NCBI GenBank assembly: GCA_947499275.1
Contig: CANMNM010000022.1
Span: 1-10,899 of the forward strand
Length of the DNA: 10,899 nucleotides
Direction: 5' to 3'
Source of the DNA: Actinomycetota bacterium
GTDB lineage: Bacteria; Actinomycetota; Actinomycetes; S36-B12
The notes under the pieces: model-generated
What the model was told of the DNA's origin: nothing
Seen by the model: the letters and a program-made list of their open reading frames with translations, nothing else
Databases searched by the model: none
Part shown: positions 1 to 6,969 of the stretch, in pieces
How the letters are laid out: the number at the start of each line of letters is the position of its first letter
Numbering within the stretch: the stretch's first letter is position 1
Program-made: the position numbers and the translations under genes

Positions 1-360
1 CGTCCAGATCCAAACAAGAGCGAGAGCAACAAGAATTCCAATCCCAAAATATTCCGTAGGAATTGTGTGTGCCGTGGCCGCCCCAAGCGCAGAAAACACG
101 AATGCCACACTGGCCATGGGCAGTGCAGTTTTCCAATCCGGGCTTAAGTGTTTAACGTAAGTTCGAGCGGCCGTAGCCGTCCCGAAGATACTTGAAAACT
201 TATTGGTGGCCAGCGCGTTAACTTCAGTTCCCGCGGGGAGTGCAATAAATAGCGCAGGCAACTGAAGCAGCCCGCCGCCGCCACTCACTGCATCAACCCA
301 GCCAGCAGCTCCTGCAGCAATGGCCAGCAGGAGGACTGTCCACAAGGTTAGGTCGTGCAT
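1..360 (-). CDS. TSUP (TauE/SafE) family membrane transporter, N-terminal part, runs off window
   Basis: This is the N-terminal 120 codons of an integral membrane protein of the TSUP (TauE/SafE, DUF81) type, a family linked to export or import of sulfite, sulfonates or other small anions; the substrate cannot be told from this part. I translated the frame directly: it is open from the ATG at 358-360 to the left edge, with no stop. Residues 6-20 and 29-42 are hydrophobic. Between them lies the glycine-rich stretch WVDAVSGGGG (21-30), followed by NALATNKFSSIFGTA (48-62), which matches the characteristic first repeat of TSUP proteins. Two further hydrophobic stretches lie at about 80-98 and 105-119. 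The start overlaps the last 13 bases of proS in another frame, and no clear Shine-Dalgarno sequence precedes it, so translation may be coupled to proS. Family call is fairly sure; function within the family is unknown. Confidence 0.82.
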   Translation of the reverse strand, partial: MHDLTLWTVLLLAIAAGAAGWVDAVSGGGGLLQLPALFIALPAGTEVNALATNKFSSIFGTATAARTYVKHLSPDWKTALPMASVAFVFSALGAATAHTIPTEYFGIGILVALALVWIWT

Positions 361-2126
361 ATTTGGTGCACAGCTGAGATTGCATCTTGGATTGCAATGT
401 CAACCCGGTCACCGCTTGCGCGGTCTTTCACTTCAATGACGCCGTTTTCCAAGCCTTTCCCAACTACGACAATTGTGGGTACACCAATCAATTCGGAGTC
501 ATTGAACTTAACTCCGGGGGAAACTCCCACCCGGTCGTCAAAAATCACTCGGAGGCCCATCGAATCCCATGCTGCAGCAAACTCTTCAGCCTTGGCGCTG
601 ACTTCTTCGGACTTTCCTGCCGCAATGAGATAAATGTCTGCCGGTGCGACTTCGCGCGGCCACACCAGACCTTTGTCGTCGTGGTGTGCTTCCGCAATTA
701 CAGCAACGGCGCGTGAAACACCAATTCCATAAGAGCCCATGGTGACGGTTACGAGTTCGCCATTTTCGTCAAGAACCTTCAGACCGAGGGCTTCCGCGTA
801 CTTGCGGCCAAGTTGAAAAATATGACCTATTTCAATGCCTCGAGCCAGACTCACGGTGCCACTGCATGATGGACATGAATCACCATCAAATACTTCGGCA
901 ACATCAATTACTCCGTCGGATTCAAAGTCGCGACCAGCAACAAGGTCATATACGTGTTTGCCCTTTTCATTTGCGCCCGTGATCCAACGGGTTCCACGGA
1001 CAACTCTTGGATCAGTGAGAAACTCAATTCCGCTGGCGGAGTTCTTTCCTAGAACGCCTGGTCCGATGTACCCCTTGACAAGTGCTGGGTGTCGAGCGAA
1101 ATCGGCTTCCTCAAATGGGCGAGCAACTCTCGGGTATAACGCAGCCTCAAGCCTGCGGGCCTCAATCTCTCTATCGCCCGGTAGACCAATCGCCAGAGGC
1201 GTTTCGCTTTCATCCGCATTCGTCACAATCAGCAAAATATTTTTTAACGTGTCCGCATCGGTCCACTCACGATCAGATCGAACTAGATCCTCTCGCTCAT
1301 TGGATAACTTCACGAGTGAATCAATCGTTGGCGTGTCAGGAGTCTTCTCTACGTGCGACACGGGTAGATCGGTATGCAAATTCACATTGGGATCAAAAAT
1401 TGATTGTGAAACATGGAACGCTTCAACATTTGCTGCGAAGCCACAATCACACCGCACGTAAGTATCCTCACCGAATGCGTTGTTTGCGAGAAACTCCTCA
1501 CTACGCGAGCCTCCCATCGCCCCAGCCATAGCGGAAACGATCACGTAATCGAGTTTGAGTCGATCAAAAGTTGAAATATAGGCATCACGATGCTTTTTAT
1601 AGGAAATATCCAAACCTGCGTCATCAATATCAAATGAATATGAATCCTTCATAACAAACTCTCGGCCTCGCAAAATTCCCGCACGGGGTCGGGCTTCATC
1701 GCGATACTTGGTTTGAATCTGATAAATCGACAGAGGAAGATCGCGATACGACGAGTATTCACCCTTCACCATTAACGTAAAGACTTCCTCATGCGTTGGC
1801 CCCAAGAGGTAATCATTGTCTTTCCGGTCTTTAAGTCGAAATAGGTTGTCACCGTATTCCGTCCAGCGACCTGTTGTTTCATAAGCCTCGCGTGGAAGAA
1901 GGGCTGGGAAATGCACTTCCTGAAAGCCCGCTTTATTCATTTCTTGCCGGACAATTTCCTCAACGTTGCGAAAAACTTGGTAACCGAGTGGTAGCCATGA
2001 AAAAATACCTGGCGCAATCCGCCGAACATAACCGGCACGAACAAGAAGTTTGTGACTGGGGACTTCGGCGTCCGCTGGATCCTCTCGCAATGTCCGCACA
2101 AAAAGAGTTGACATACGTTGAATCAC
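348..2126 (-). CDS. proS: Prolyl-tRNA synthetase, bacterial type with editing insertion domain
   Basis: A cytoplasmic class II aminoacyl-tRNA synthetase that joins proline to tRNA-Pro using ATP. The 592 residues match the usual length of the long bacterial form. Class II motif 1 lies around 76-88 (LLPREAYETTGRW). Motif 2 is at 142-165, with RDEARPRAGILRGREF. Motif 3 is GSYGIGVSR at 464-472. Between motifs 2 and 3, roughly 230-400, sits the INS domain that hydrolyses mischarged Ala-tRNA-Pro. K295 in TLKNILL probably corresponds to the catalytic lysine of the E. coli editing site, judged by remembered alignment. The anticodon-binding domain is about 495-592. Cys pairs at 226/228 and 418/421 could bind a metal. 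The GTG start at 2124-2126 is chosen because GAGGT lies 4 bases upstream and because actinobacterial orthologues share a QRMS start. An internal ATG at 2112-2114 is the alternative. The 101-base gap upstream may contain its own promoter. Confidence 0.97.
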   Translation of the reverse strand: MIQRMSTLFVRTLREDPADAEVPSHKLLVRAGYVRRIAPGIFSWLPLGYQVFRNVEEIVRQEMNKAGFQEVHFPALLPREAYETTGRWTEYGDNLFRLKDRKDNDYLLGPTHEEVFTLMVKGEYSSYRDLPLSIYQIQTKYRDEARPRAGILRGREFVMKDSYSFDIDDAGLDISYKKHRDAYISTFDRLKLDYVIVSAMAGAMGGSRSEEFLANNAFGEDTYVRCDCGFAANVEAFHVSQSIFDPNVNLHTDLPVSHVEKTPDTPTIDSLVKLSNEREDLVRSDREWTDADTLKNILLIVTNADESETPLAIGLPGDREIEARRLEAALYPRVARPFEEADFARHPALVKGYIGPGVLGKNSASGIEFLTDPRVVRGTRWITGANEKGKHVYDLVAGRDFESDGVIDVAEVFDGDSCPSCSGTVSLARGIEIGHIFQLGRKYAEALGLKVLDENGELVTVTMGSYGIGVSRAVAVIAEAHHDDKGLVWPREVAPADIYLIAAGKSEEVSAKAEEFAAAWDSMGLRVIFDDRVGVSPGVKFNDSELIGVPTIVVVGKGLENGVIEVKDRASGDRVDIAIQDAISAVHQICTT

Positions 2127-2130
2127 AATT

Positions 2131-2135
2131 ACCTC
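2131..2135 (-). promoter_or_regulatory. Ribosome binding site deciding the proS GTG start
   Basis: GAGGT on the minus strand stands 4 bases before GTG at 2124-2126 and about 16 bases before the internal ATG at 2112-2114. This spacing favours the GTG as the proS start. Confidence 0.65.
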
Positions 2136-2191
2136 AATTTCACTTGTTCAGCTGTTTCAGATCTACAACGGGAGCGTGCCTTGTCTGTAGA

Positions 2192-2197
2192 AGAATA
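2192..2197 (-). promoter_or_regulatory. Possible -10 element for proS
   Basis: The minus strand reads TATTCT here, fitting the actinobacterial TANNNT -10 consensus, 65 bases before the proS GTG in the only sizeable gap of the left block. No good -35 hexamer is seen 16-18 bases upstream, so this is weak. Read-through from the dxr-to-GNAT operon is the alternative way proS could be transcribed. Confidence 0.2.
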
Positions 2198-2227
2198 GTG
2201 GCAAAAGAGGCATCTATTTCGGTGAGG

Positions 2228-3100
2228 CTAAAACAACACGGTTGCAAATGTTGCCACCTGCTTGAAACCCACGTGCTCATACGTCTTTCGGGCGGGAATA
2301 TTGAAATCATTGACATACAGCGTCACGGTCTGTGCACATGATGCCCGAATCTCAACGATTGCGGCAGCCAGCGCGGGGCCAGCCAAACCTTGTCCCCTCA
2401 CGCTGGGGTTAACCCACACGCCTTGGAGTTGTGCAATTTCATTAGTGGAAAATCCCACCTCTGTCTTGAAAAGAACGCGTCCATCTTCGATCACGGCAAA
2501 TGCCATGCCCGAATCAATGACTTCGGCGATTCTTCTCCTGTACTGAAATTCTCCACCATTTGCCACCGGGGATACGCCCACCTCTTCGGTGAACATGTCA
2601 ACACATGCGGGGAAAAGCAGATCCAACTCACTGGAAACTACCCTTCGCACTCGGGTGTCCAGGGCACACTCTGGATCGCTGTCAATCTGCAAAAATGGTT
2701 GGTTTTCCCTGACATCGCGGGCTTTACCCCAATAGGTTTCTATACCCTGCCACAAGTCACGAACCTGGTCTGCTTCACCAAGGATCGAAGAACTTCGCCG
2801 CCCAGCAGTAATGAGTTCAGCAGCAAACGCACTACGTGCTGATGCATCTGTATTTACCGGCATGATGTTTGCCCCCACGAACAGCATGCTCTGAATGCTT
2901 TCCCCCGTGAAAAACCCCAACAGTGACCCGCCGAGCCGCCAGTGATCTACGAGCGCAGCTTCGATCCGACTAATGACAAAACCGTTAACCGATGGATCTT
3001 TCCGCGCCAAGGCAAGGGCCTGTGGAAAATCTTCTCCAGTGATATTTCGAACTACCCCGGGATGAAACCCCACGGTCCTTTCACGTTCAGTAATGGTCAT
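2228..3100 (-). CDS. GNAT N-acetyltransferase with N-terminal DUF4081-type domain
   Basis: A two-domain protein of 290 residues resembling the actinobacterial family of Mycobacterium tuberculosis Rv2867c, which lies next to ispG there too. The N-terminal half (about 15-135) matches the DUF4081 type by its pattern, including LGGSLLGFFTGE at 56-67. The C-terminal half (about 150-290) is a GNAT fold that would use acetyl-CoA. The motif A region is GVWVNPSVRGQGLAGPALAA (227-246), with R235-G-Q-G as the pyrophosphate-binding loop. NDFNIPARKTYEHVGF (264-279) is the usual GNAT C-terminal helix and strand. The acceptor substrate is unknown. The gene starts 6 bases after the ispG stop with no strong Shine-Dalgarno sequence, so translation is probably coupled to ispG. 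Its position within the MEP and protease operon suggests a conserved but undefined role there. Family call is strong, function is not. Confidence 0.88.
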   Translation of the reverse strand: MTITERERTVGFHPGVVRNITGEDFPQALALARKDPSVNGFVISRIEAALVDHWRLGGSLLGFFTGESIQSMLFVGANIMPVNTDASARSAFAAELITAGRRSSSILGEADQVRDLWQGIETYWGKARDVRENQPFLQIDSDPECALDTRVRRVVSSELDLLFPACVDMFTEEVGVSPVANGGEFQYRRRIAEVIDSGMAFAVIEDGRVLFKTEVGFSTNEIAQLQGVWVNPSVRGQGLAGPALAAAIVEIRASCAQTVTLYVNDFNIPARKTYEHVGFKQVATFATVLF

Positions 3101-3106
3101 GAAAAT

Positions 3107-4264
3107 TCACGACACCGTAACGACCGACGGTTCACCTTTAGTGTCCATTGATTCAGCTAACTTCATGGCTTCTTCGATCAAGGTTTCCACAATCTGAGAC
3201 TCGGGAACAGTCTTGATCACTTCGCCTTTGACAAAAATTTGGCCTTTGCCATTACCCGAAGCCACACCGAGGTCGGCTTCGCGTGCTTCACCCGGTCCAT
3301 TGACAACGCAGCCCATCACTGCAACTCGAAGCGGAACGTCAAGGCCTTCAAGACCTGCTGCCACCTGCTCAGCGAGTGTGTAGACATCGACTTGAGCCCT
3401 GCCACATGACGGACAGGAAACAATTTCTAGACCGCGCTGACGCAGATTCAAGGACTCCAAAATTCCAATGCCGACTTTGATTTCCTCAACTGGTGGGGCT
3501 GATAACGACACCCGAATGGTGTCGCCGATTCCACGGGACAGTAGTCCACCGAATGCAACCGCCGATTTGATCGTTCCTTGGAATGTAGGCCCTGCTTCTG
3601 TGACACCCAAGTGCAATGGATAGTCGCATTGTTCTGACAAGAGCATGTACGCCTTCATCATGATGACCGGATCGTGATGTTTCACCGAGATCTTGATGTC
3701 ACCGAAGCCATGTTCTTCAAACAATGACGCTTCCCATAGTGCGGATTCCACGAGAGCCTCAGGCGTTGCTTTGCCATATTTCTCGAGAAGTCGCGGATCA
3801 AGTGATCCCGCGTTCACACCGATGCGAATCGGAGTCTTGGAATCCAATGCGGCTTTGGCGATTTCACCCACCTTGTCATCAAATTTCTTGATATTTCCTG
3901 GGTTGACTCGAACACCAGCACAGCCAGCATCAATTGCGGCGAAGACATACTTTGGTTGAAAATGAATATCAGCAATGACCGGAATTCCCGACTTTTTCGC
4001 TATCTGAGCCAGGGCGTCCGCATCGTCTTGACTAGGTACGGCGACCCTAACCGCCTCGCATCCGGCAGCCGTCAACTCGGCAATTTGTTGCAGAGTGCTG
4101 TCAACATCGGCCGTCAAGGTGGTGCACATTGATTGAACGCTTACGGGGGCGCCACCTCCTACGGCGAGTGGCTTCAGGTGGTGCTTGAGAATCAACTGCC
4201 GGGTCTTGCGCCTTGGTTCAACAATCATTGGTGGGGGCGCTGGAAGGCCAAGGTCAATGCTCAC
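3107..4264 (-). CDS. ispG: 4-hydroxy-3-methylbut-2-en-1-yl diphosphate synthase (IspG/GcpE)
   Basis: Penultimate enzyme of the MEP isoprenoid pathway. It reductively opens the cyclic diphosphate MEcPP to HMBPP in the cytoplasm using a [4Fe-4S] cluster. The 385 residues fit the bacterial two-domain form. The TIM-barrel part has PVSVQSMCTT (40-49), IADIHFQP (97-104), GVRVNPGN (117-124) and IRIGVNAGSL (146-155). The cluster-binding C-terminal domain has CPSC (C284, C287) and GCVVNGPGEA, giving C319 and the active-site glutamate E326. The GTG start at 4262-4264 is chosen because the following SIDLGLP resembles the conserved N terminus of actinobacterial IspG. The purine run GGGGGA directly abuts this GTG, which is unusually close for a ribosome binding site. 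The gene follows the protease by 23 bases and precedes the GNAT gene by 6, so it is almost certainly cotranscribed with dxr. Confidence 0.97.
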   Translation of the reverse strand: MSIDLGLPAPPPMIVEPRRKTRQLILKHHLKPLAVGGGAPVSVQSMCTTLTADVDSTLQQIAELTAAGCEAVRVAVPSQDDADALAQIAKKSGIPVIADIHFQPKYVFAAIDAGCAGVRVNPGNIKKFDDKVGEIAKAALDSKTPIRIGVNAGSLDPRLLEKYGKATPEALVESALWEASLFEEHGFGDIKISVKHHDPVIMMKAYMLLSEQCDYPLHLGVTEAGPTFQGTIKSAVAFGGLLSRGIGDTIRVSLSAPPVEEIKVGIGILESLNLRQRGLEIVSCPSCGRAQVDVYTLAEQVAAGLEGLDVPLRVAVMGCVVNGPGEAREADLGVASGNGKGQIFVKGEVIKTVPESQIVETLIEEAMKLAESMDTKGEPSVVTVS

Positions 4265-4287
4265 TCCCCCATTATCAGCCCTAATGG

Positions 4288-5610
4288 CTAGCCAAGCGAG
4301 ATGGGCTTGACCAAATCTGCCCAGATCACGATGACCCCCATGGCGACAAGTGCGATGGCGACCACGTATGCCACGGGAAGCAAACGGGCGGTGTCAACCG
4401 GTCCGGGGTCGGGCTTGCCCCTAAATCGGGCCCATTTTCGCTTAGTTCCTTCATAGAGAGCCCCCGCAACATGTCCACCATCAAGTGGCAGAACGGGGAT
4501 TAAATTGAAGAGGAAAAGAAAGAGGTTTAGCGATGCAGCAAGACCAAGAAATGTTGCAATTTTTGAGGTAATCGGGGAATCCATGCTGGCAATCTCACCA
4601 CCCAGGCGACTTACGCCGACGACTGAGACGGGGCCATCTATCGCCCTCTCTTGCCCGCCAATCAACGTTTCGGTGACCAACTCGTAGAGTCGCACGGGCA
4701 ACGAAATTAAGGCCTCCACCGATCGAACAGTGATGTCCCACATGAACCCCGGCACAGCCGTTATGGATTGACGCTCATATTCAAATGAAGGCCGCAAACC
4801 GAGAAAACCTACCGTTTGACTTTCACCCGTTTCCCGACCATTTTCGTCGTATACCGGACGCGTTACTTCAGCGACCGCCAAAGGAAGTGATACTTGTCCT
4901 TCCCCGCGGTTTACAACGACCGTGGTCTCAACATTTGGATTTACCAAAATCCAGTCGGTCACACTTTCCCACGTGGTAGCGCTCTGATTGCCAACCGAAA
5001 CTATTTCATCATCTGCCTGTAACCCAGCCTGTGCGGCGGGGGTGGGAACGGTTCCCTCCGGGCACGCACCGGAAGGCAACGATTCACCCGTTGGTTGCAG
5101 CACCGATGGCGTACATGGCACAACGGCTGCCACTGTGAGGGAGGGCTGGGGCAGGCCAATTCCGACCAAGACGATCGTGAACAAAAAGAATGCAAGGAAA
5201 AGGTTCATGAACGGGCCACCGAGCATGATGATCACTCGCTTGCGGACAGGTAACTTATAAAACAGGCGATTCTCATCACCGGGAAGCACTTCATCAAATG
5301 AGGCTTTCCTCGCCTGCGCGACCAAAGTTGCGAACCGGCCAGTTGACATGGAGCGGGATCGTCCTTCGGGATCGTCCTTGGCTGGCGGGAGCATCCCGAC
5401 CATCCTGATGTAGCCGCCCAGTGGAATTGCTTTAATCCCATAACGGGTCTCACCACGCACCGTTGACCATATTGTCGGACCAAAACCCACCATGTAGTCC
5501 GGAACACGAAGCCCGAATTTCTTGGCGGGAACAAGATGGCCAACTTCGTGTAACGCAATTGAAAGGCCAATGAGCAGTGCGAAGAGAACAATTCCGACTA
5601 CCTCCAGCAT
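4288..5610 (-). CDS. rseP: RseP/Rip1-type site-2 intramembrane zinc metalloprotease (M50)
   Basis: A membrane-embedded protease of the site-2 family, which in other bacteria cuts anti-sigma factors or signal-peptide remnants inside the membrane. Using the ATG at 5608-5610 (440 residues), the first membrane helix (about 3-20) runs into the zinc motif HEVGH (21-25). The second catalytic motif, NLIPVLPLDGG (369-379, with metal-binding D377), lies in a C-terminal helix. A helix beginning near GGPFMN (131-136) and a last helix at about 411-431 complete four membrane segments. An extracytoplasmic PDZ domain lies at about 158-250, with PAAQAGLQADDEI inside it. Only one PDZ is seen, as in Mycobacterium Rip1, whereas E. 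coli RseP has two. A GTG two codons upstream (5614-5616) is possible, but its GGGA would touch it, so the ATG is preferred. Dxr lies 22 bases upstream and ispG 23 bases downstream, consistent with one operon. Confidence 0.95.
   Translation of the reverse strand: MLEVVGIVLFALLIGLSIALHEVGHLVPAKKFGLRVPDYMVGFGPTIWSTVRGETRYGIKAIPLGGYIRMVGMLPPAKDDPEGRSRSMSTGRFATLVAQARKASFDEVLPGDENRLFYKLPVRKRVIIMLGGPFMNLFLAFFLFTIVLVGIGLPQPSLTVAAVVPCTPSVLQPTGESLPSGACPEGTVPTPAAQAGLQADDEIVSVGNQSATTWESVTDWILVNPNVETTVVVNRGEGQVSLPLAVAEVTRPVYDENGRETGESQTVGFLGLRPSFEYERQSITAVPGFMWDITVRSVEALISLPVRLYELVTETLIGGQERAIDGPVSVVGVSRLGGEIASMDSPITSKIATFLGLAASLNLFLFLFNLIPVLPLDGGHVAGALYEGTKRKWARFRGKPDPGPVDTARLLPVAYVVAIALVAMGVIVIWADLVKPISLG
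5354..5379. repeat. Perfect 13-bp tandem duplication inside the protease gene
   Basis: CGGGATCGTCCTT occurs twice head to tail (5354-5366 and 5367-5379) without mismatch or gap. The unit length is not a multiple of three, so the two copies are read in different frames and give roughly KDDPEGRSR (78-86) in the cytoplasmic linker after the first membrane helix. The reading frame stays open. Confidence 0.9.
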
Positions 5611-5615
5611 GTTCA

Positions 5616-5623
5616 CTCCCTTT
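5616..5623 (-). promoter_or_regulatory. Ribosome binding site deciding the protease ATG start
   Basis: The minus strand reads AAAGGGAG, with 5 bases between it and the ATG at 5608-5610. The same run overlaps the alternative GTG at 5614-5616, which would leave that codon without spacing. This supports the ATG as the start. Confidence 0.65.
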
Positions 5624-5632
5624 CAGTACCGC

Positions 5633-6874
5633 TCAGTTGCCTGGTCGTTGCTCGCGTGCCCAACTATCGGCAGCTAGGACGTCTTCCAGTGTAAGTGCGT
5701 TCCCTGACACATAGAGACTTCCCCGTTCTTCGTGGCTTGATCCGGCCAAATGTGAGTGCAAGACCCGTTCAATGTGGGTAACAATTGAGGTAAAAGGGAT
5801 CTCCCCGGCTAAAAACGCGGCAACCGCACTCTCATTTGCAGCATTGAAAACTGCCGGGGCGGTGCCACCCGCTTCCCCGGCAACCCTGGCGAGTGCGACA
5901 GCAGGGAAAACCACTTCGTCTAACGGCATGAACTCCCAGGTTGCGGCACTCTTCCAATCACAGGCGGGGGCTGCATCGGCGACTCGAAACAACTCGCGAC
6001 CTGCGGACAAACCCCACGCAATCGGGATTCGCATATCCGGTGGACTTGCCTGGGCGATCGTTGAGCCATCTACAAACTCCACCATTGAATGGACCACGGA
6101 CTGTGGGTGAACGGTGACTTCAATGTTGGTGAAAGCAATATCAAATAGCAGATGGGCCTCGATTACTTCCAAACCTTTATTCACCAAAGTTGCAGAATTA
6201 ATGGTGACAAGTGGACCCATCTTCCACGTGGGGTGGGCAAGCGCATCGACAATGCTTACCTGCTCCAACTCGGATGCACTTTTCCCGCGAAATGGGCCAC
6301 CGCTGGCCGTAATGATCAGTTTACGAACTTCGGATCTTTTCCCGGCAAGTAAGCACTGCGCGATCGCCGAATGTTCCGAATCAACCGGAATAATCTGCCC
6401 AGGAAAAGATATGTGTTTCACCAAGTCTCCCCCGATAATCAGAGATTCCTTATTCGCAAGCGCGAGCTTGGTACCCGCCGAGAGGGTGGCCAGCGTGGCT
6501 TTCAGCCCGGCAGCGCCTGCAATTGCATTGAGCACAATGTCCGCATCCATTCGAGCCAACTGCTCTGGGGCATCGGGACCGATAACCAATTCAGGAAGTC
6601 GGTGCTCCCCTTGAGAAAATCCACGATCCTGGGCGCCGGCAAATAAATGCATCTGGACGTCTTGGGCGCAGGTGCCTAAAGTCACCCCAATGACTTCCAC
6701 ATTAAATTCGAGAGCCGCTTGTGCCAGCGCTTGAGCATTCGCACCCGTTGCGCATAATCCGACGACTGTGAACTGATCCAGGTTCCGGGCAATGATCTCC
6801 AAAGCCTGCACCCCAATTGAACCGGTGCTGCCGAGAATCACGACTCGAACAGGTTCGGTGCGGGGCTGGCTCAC
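5633..6874 (-). CDS. dxr: 1-deoxy-D-xylulose 5-phosphate reductoisomerase (Dxr/IspC)
   Basis: Cytoplasmic enzyme that rearranges and reduces DXP to MEP with NADPH and a divalent metal, the first committed step of the MEP pathway and the target of fosmidomycin. It has 413 residues, close to the family norm of about 400. The NADPH-binding Rossmann motif GSTGSIG is at 15-21, and ANKES (140-144) follows. The metal site is read as D165 and E167 in VDSEHSA plus E236 in NKGLEVIEA (232-240). HPQSVVHSMVEF is at 256-267, and the C-terminal helical domain extends to the end. The start is GTG at 6872-6874. No Shine-Dalgarno sequence is visible; instead a TAAACT sits 6 bases upstream, which suggests leaderless translation. 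It heads the run of minus-strand genes with the protease, ispG and the GNAT gene. A cdsA gene, often the upstream neighbour in other bacteria, is absent; gabT lies there divergently. Confidence 0.97.
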   Translation of the reverse strand: MSQPRTEPVRVVILGSTGSIGVQALEIIARNLDQFTVVGLCATGANAQALAQAALEFNVEVIGVTLGTCAQDVQMHLFAGAQDRGFSQGEHRLPELVIGPDAPEQLARMDADIVLNAIAGAAGLKATLATLSAGTKLALANKESLIIGGDLVKHISFPGQIIPVDSEHSAIAQCLLAGKRSEVRKLIITASGGPFRGKSASELEQVSIVDALAHPTWKMGPLVTINSATLVNKGLEVIEAHLLFDIAFTNIEVTVHPQSVVHSMVEFVDGSTIAQASPPDMRIPIAWGLSAGRELFRVADAAPACDWKSAATWEFMPLDEVVFPAVALARVAGEAGGTAPAVFNAANESAVAAFLAGEIPFTSIVTHIERVLHSHLAGSSHEERGSLYVSGNALTLEDVLAADSWAREQRPGN

Positions 6875-6880
6875 AACAAC

Positions 6881-6886
6881 AGTTTA
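6881..6886 (-). promoter_or_regulatory. Candidate -10 element for a leaderless dxr transcript
   Basis: The minus strand reads TAAACT, matching TANNNT, and is followed by six bases (GTTGTT) and then the dxr GTG. This spacing would place the transcript start on or next to the start codon, the standard actinobacterial leaderless layout. It would also explain the missing Shine-Dalgarno sequence. The -35 region is poor. Confidence 0.5.
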
Positions 6887-6921
6887 GAAGGTCAGCAATC
6901 TCACGAGCACAGATTCACCCC

Positions 6922-6927
6922 TATGCT
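6922..6927 (+). promoter_or_regulatory. Possible -10 element for gabT
   Basis: TATGCT fits TANNNT and would give a 5' leader of roughly 36 bases before the gabT ATG. No good -35 is seen 17 bases upstream. A TTGACT at 6927-6932 lacks a matching -10 at normal distance. The region is shared back to back with the dxr promoter. Confidence 0.25.
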
Positions 6928-6957
6928 TGACTCAGGTGTCGATAACAACCACTCATC

Positions 6958-6963
6958 AGAGGA
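6958..6963 (+). promoter_or_regulatory. Ribosome binding site of gabT
   Basis: AGAGGA lies 6 bases before the ATG at 6970-6972. This is a clear Shine-Dalgarno sequence and contrasts with the apparent absence of one for the divergent dxr gene. Confidence 0.75.
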
Positions 6964-6969
6964 ACATTC

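Noticed and set aside
835..1461. A 208-codon open frame on the plus strand opposite proS
   Set aside because: It lies wholly antisense to a conserved essential gene, its translation has no recognisable motif and no ribosome binding site was apparent. It is a shadow of proS codon use.
2163..2190. CTACA/TGTAG inverted repeat between the GNAT gene and proS, considered as a terminator
   Set aside because: Only five base pairs close an 18-base loop with poor inner pairing and no T-run, so it is too weak to call.
6114..6614. A 166-codon plus-strand frame opposite dxr
   Set aside because: It is antisense to well-conserved dxr and low in recognisable domain content, so a codon-use artefact.
6927..6932. 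TTGACT as a -35 box for gabT
   Set aside because: No acceptable -10 lies 16-18 bases downstream; the match is probably chance.
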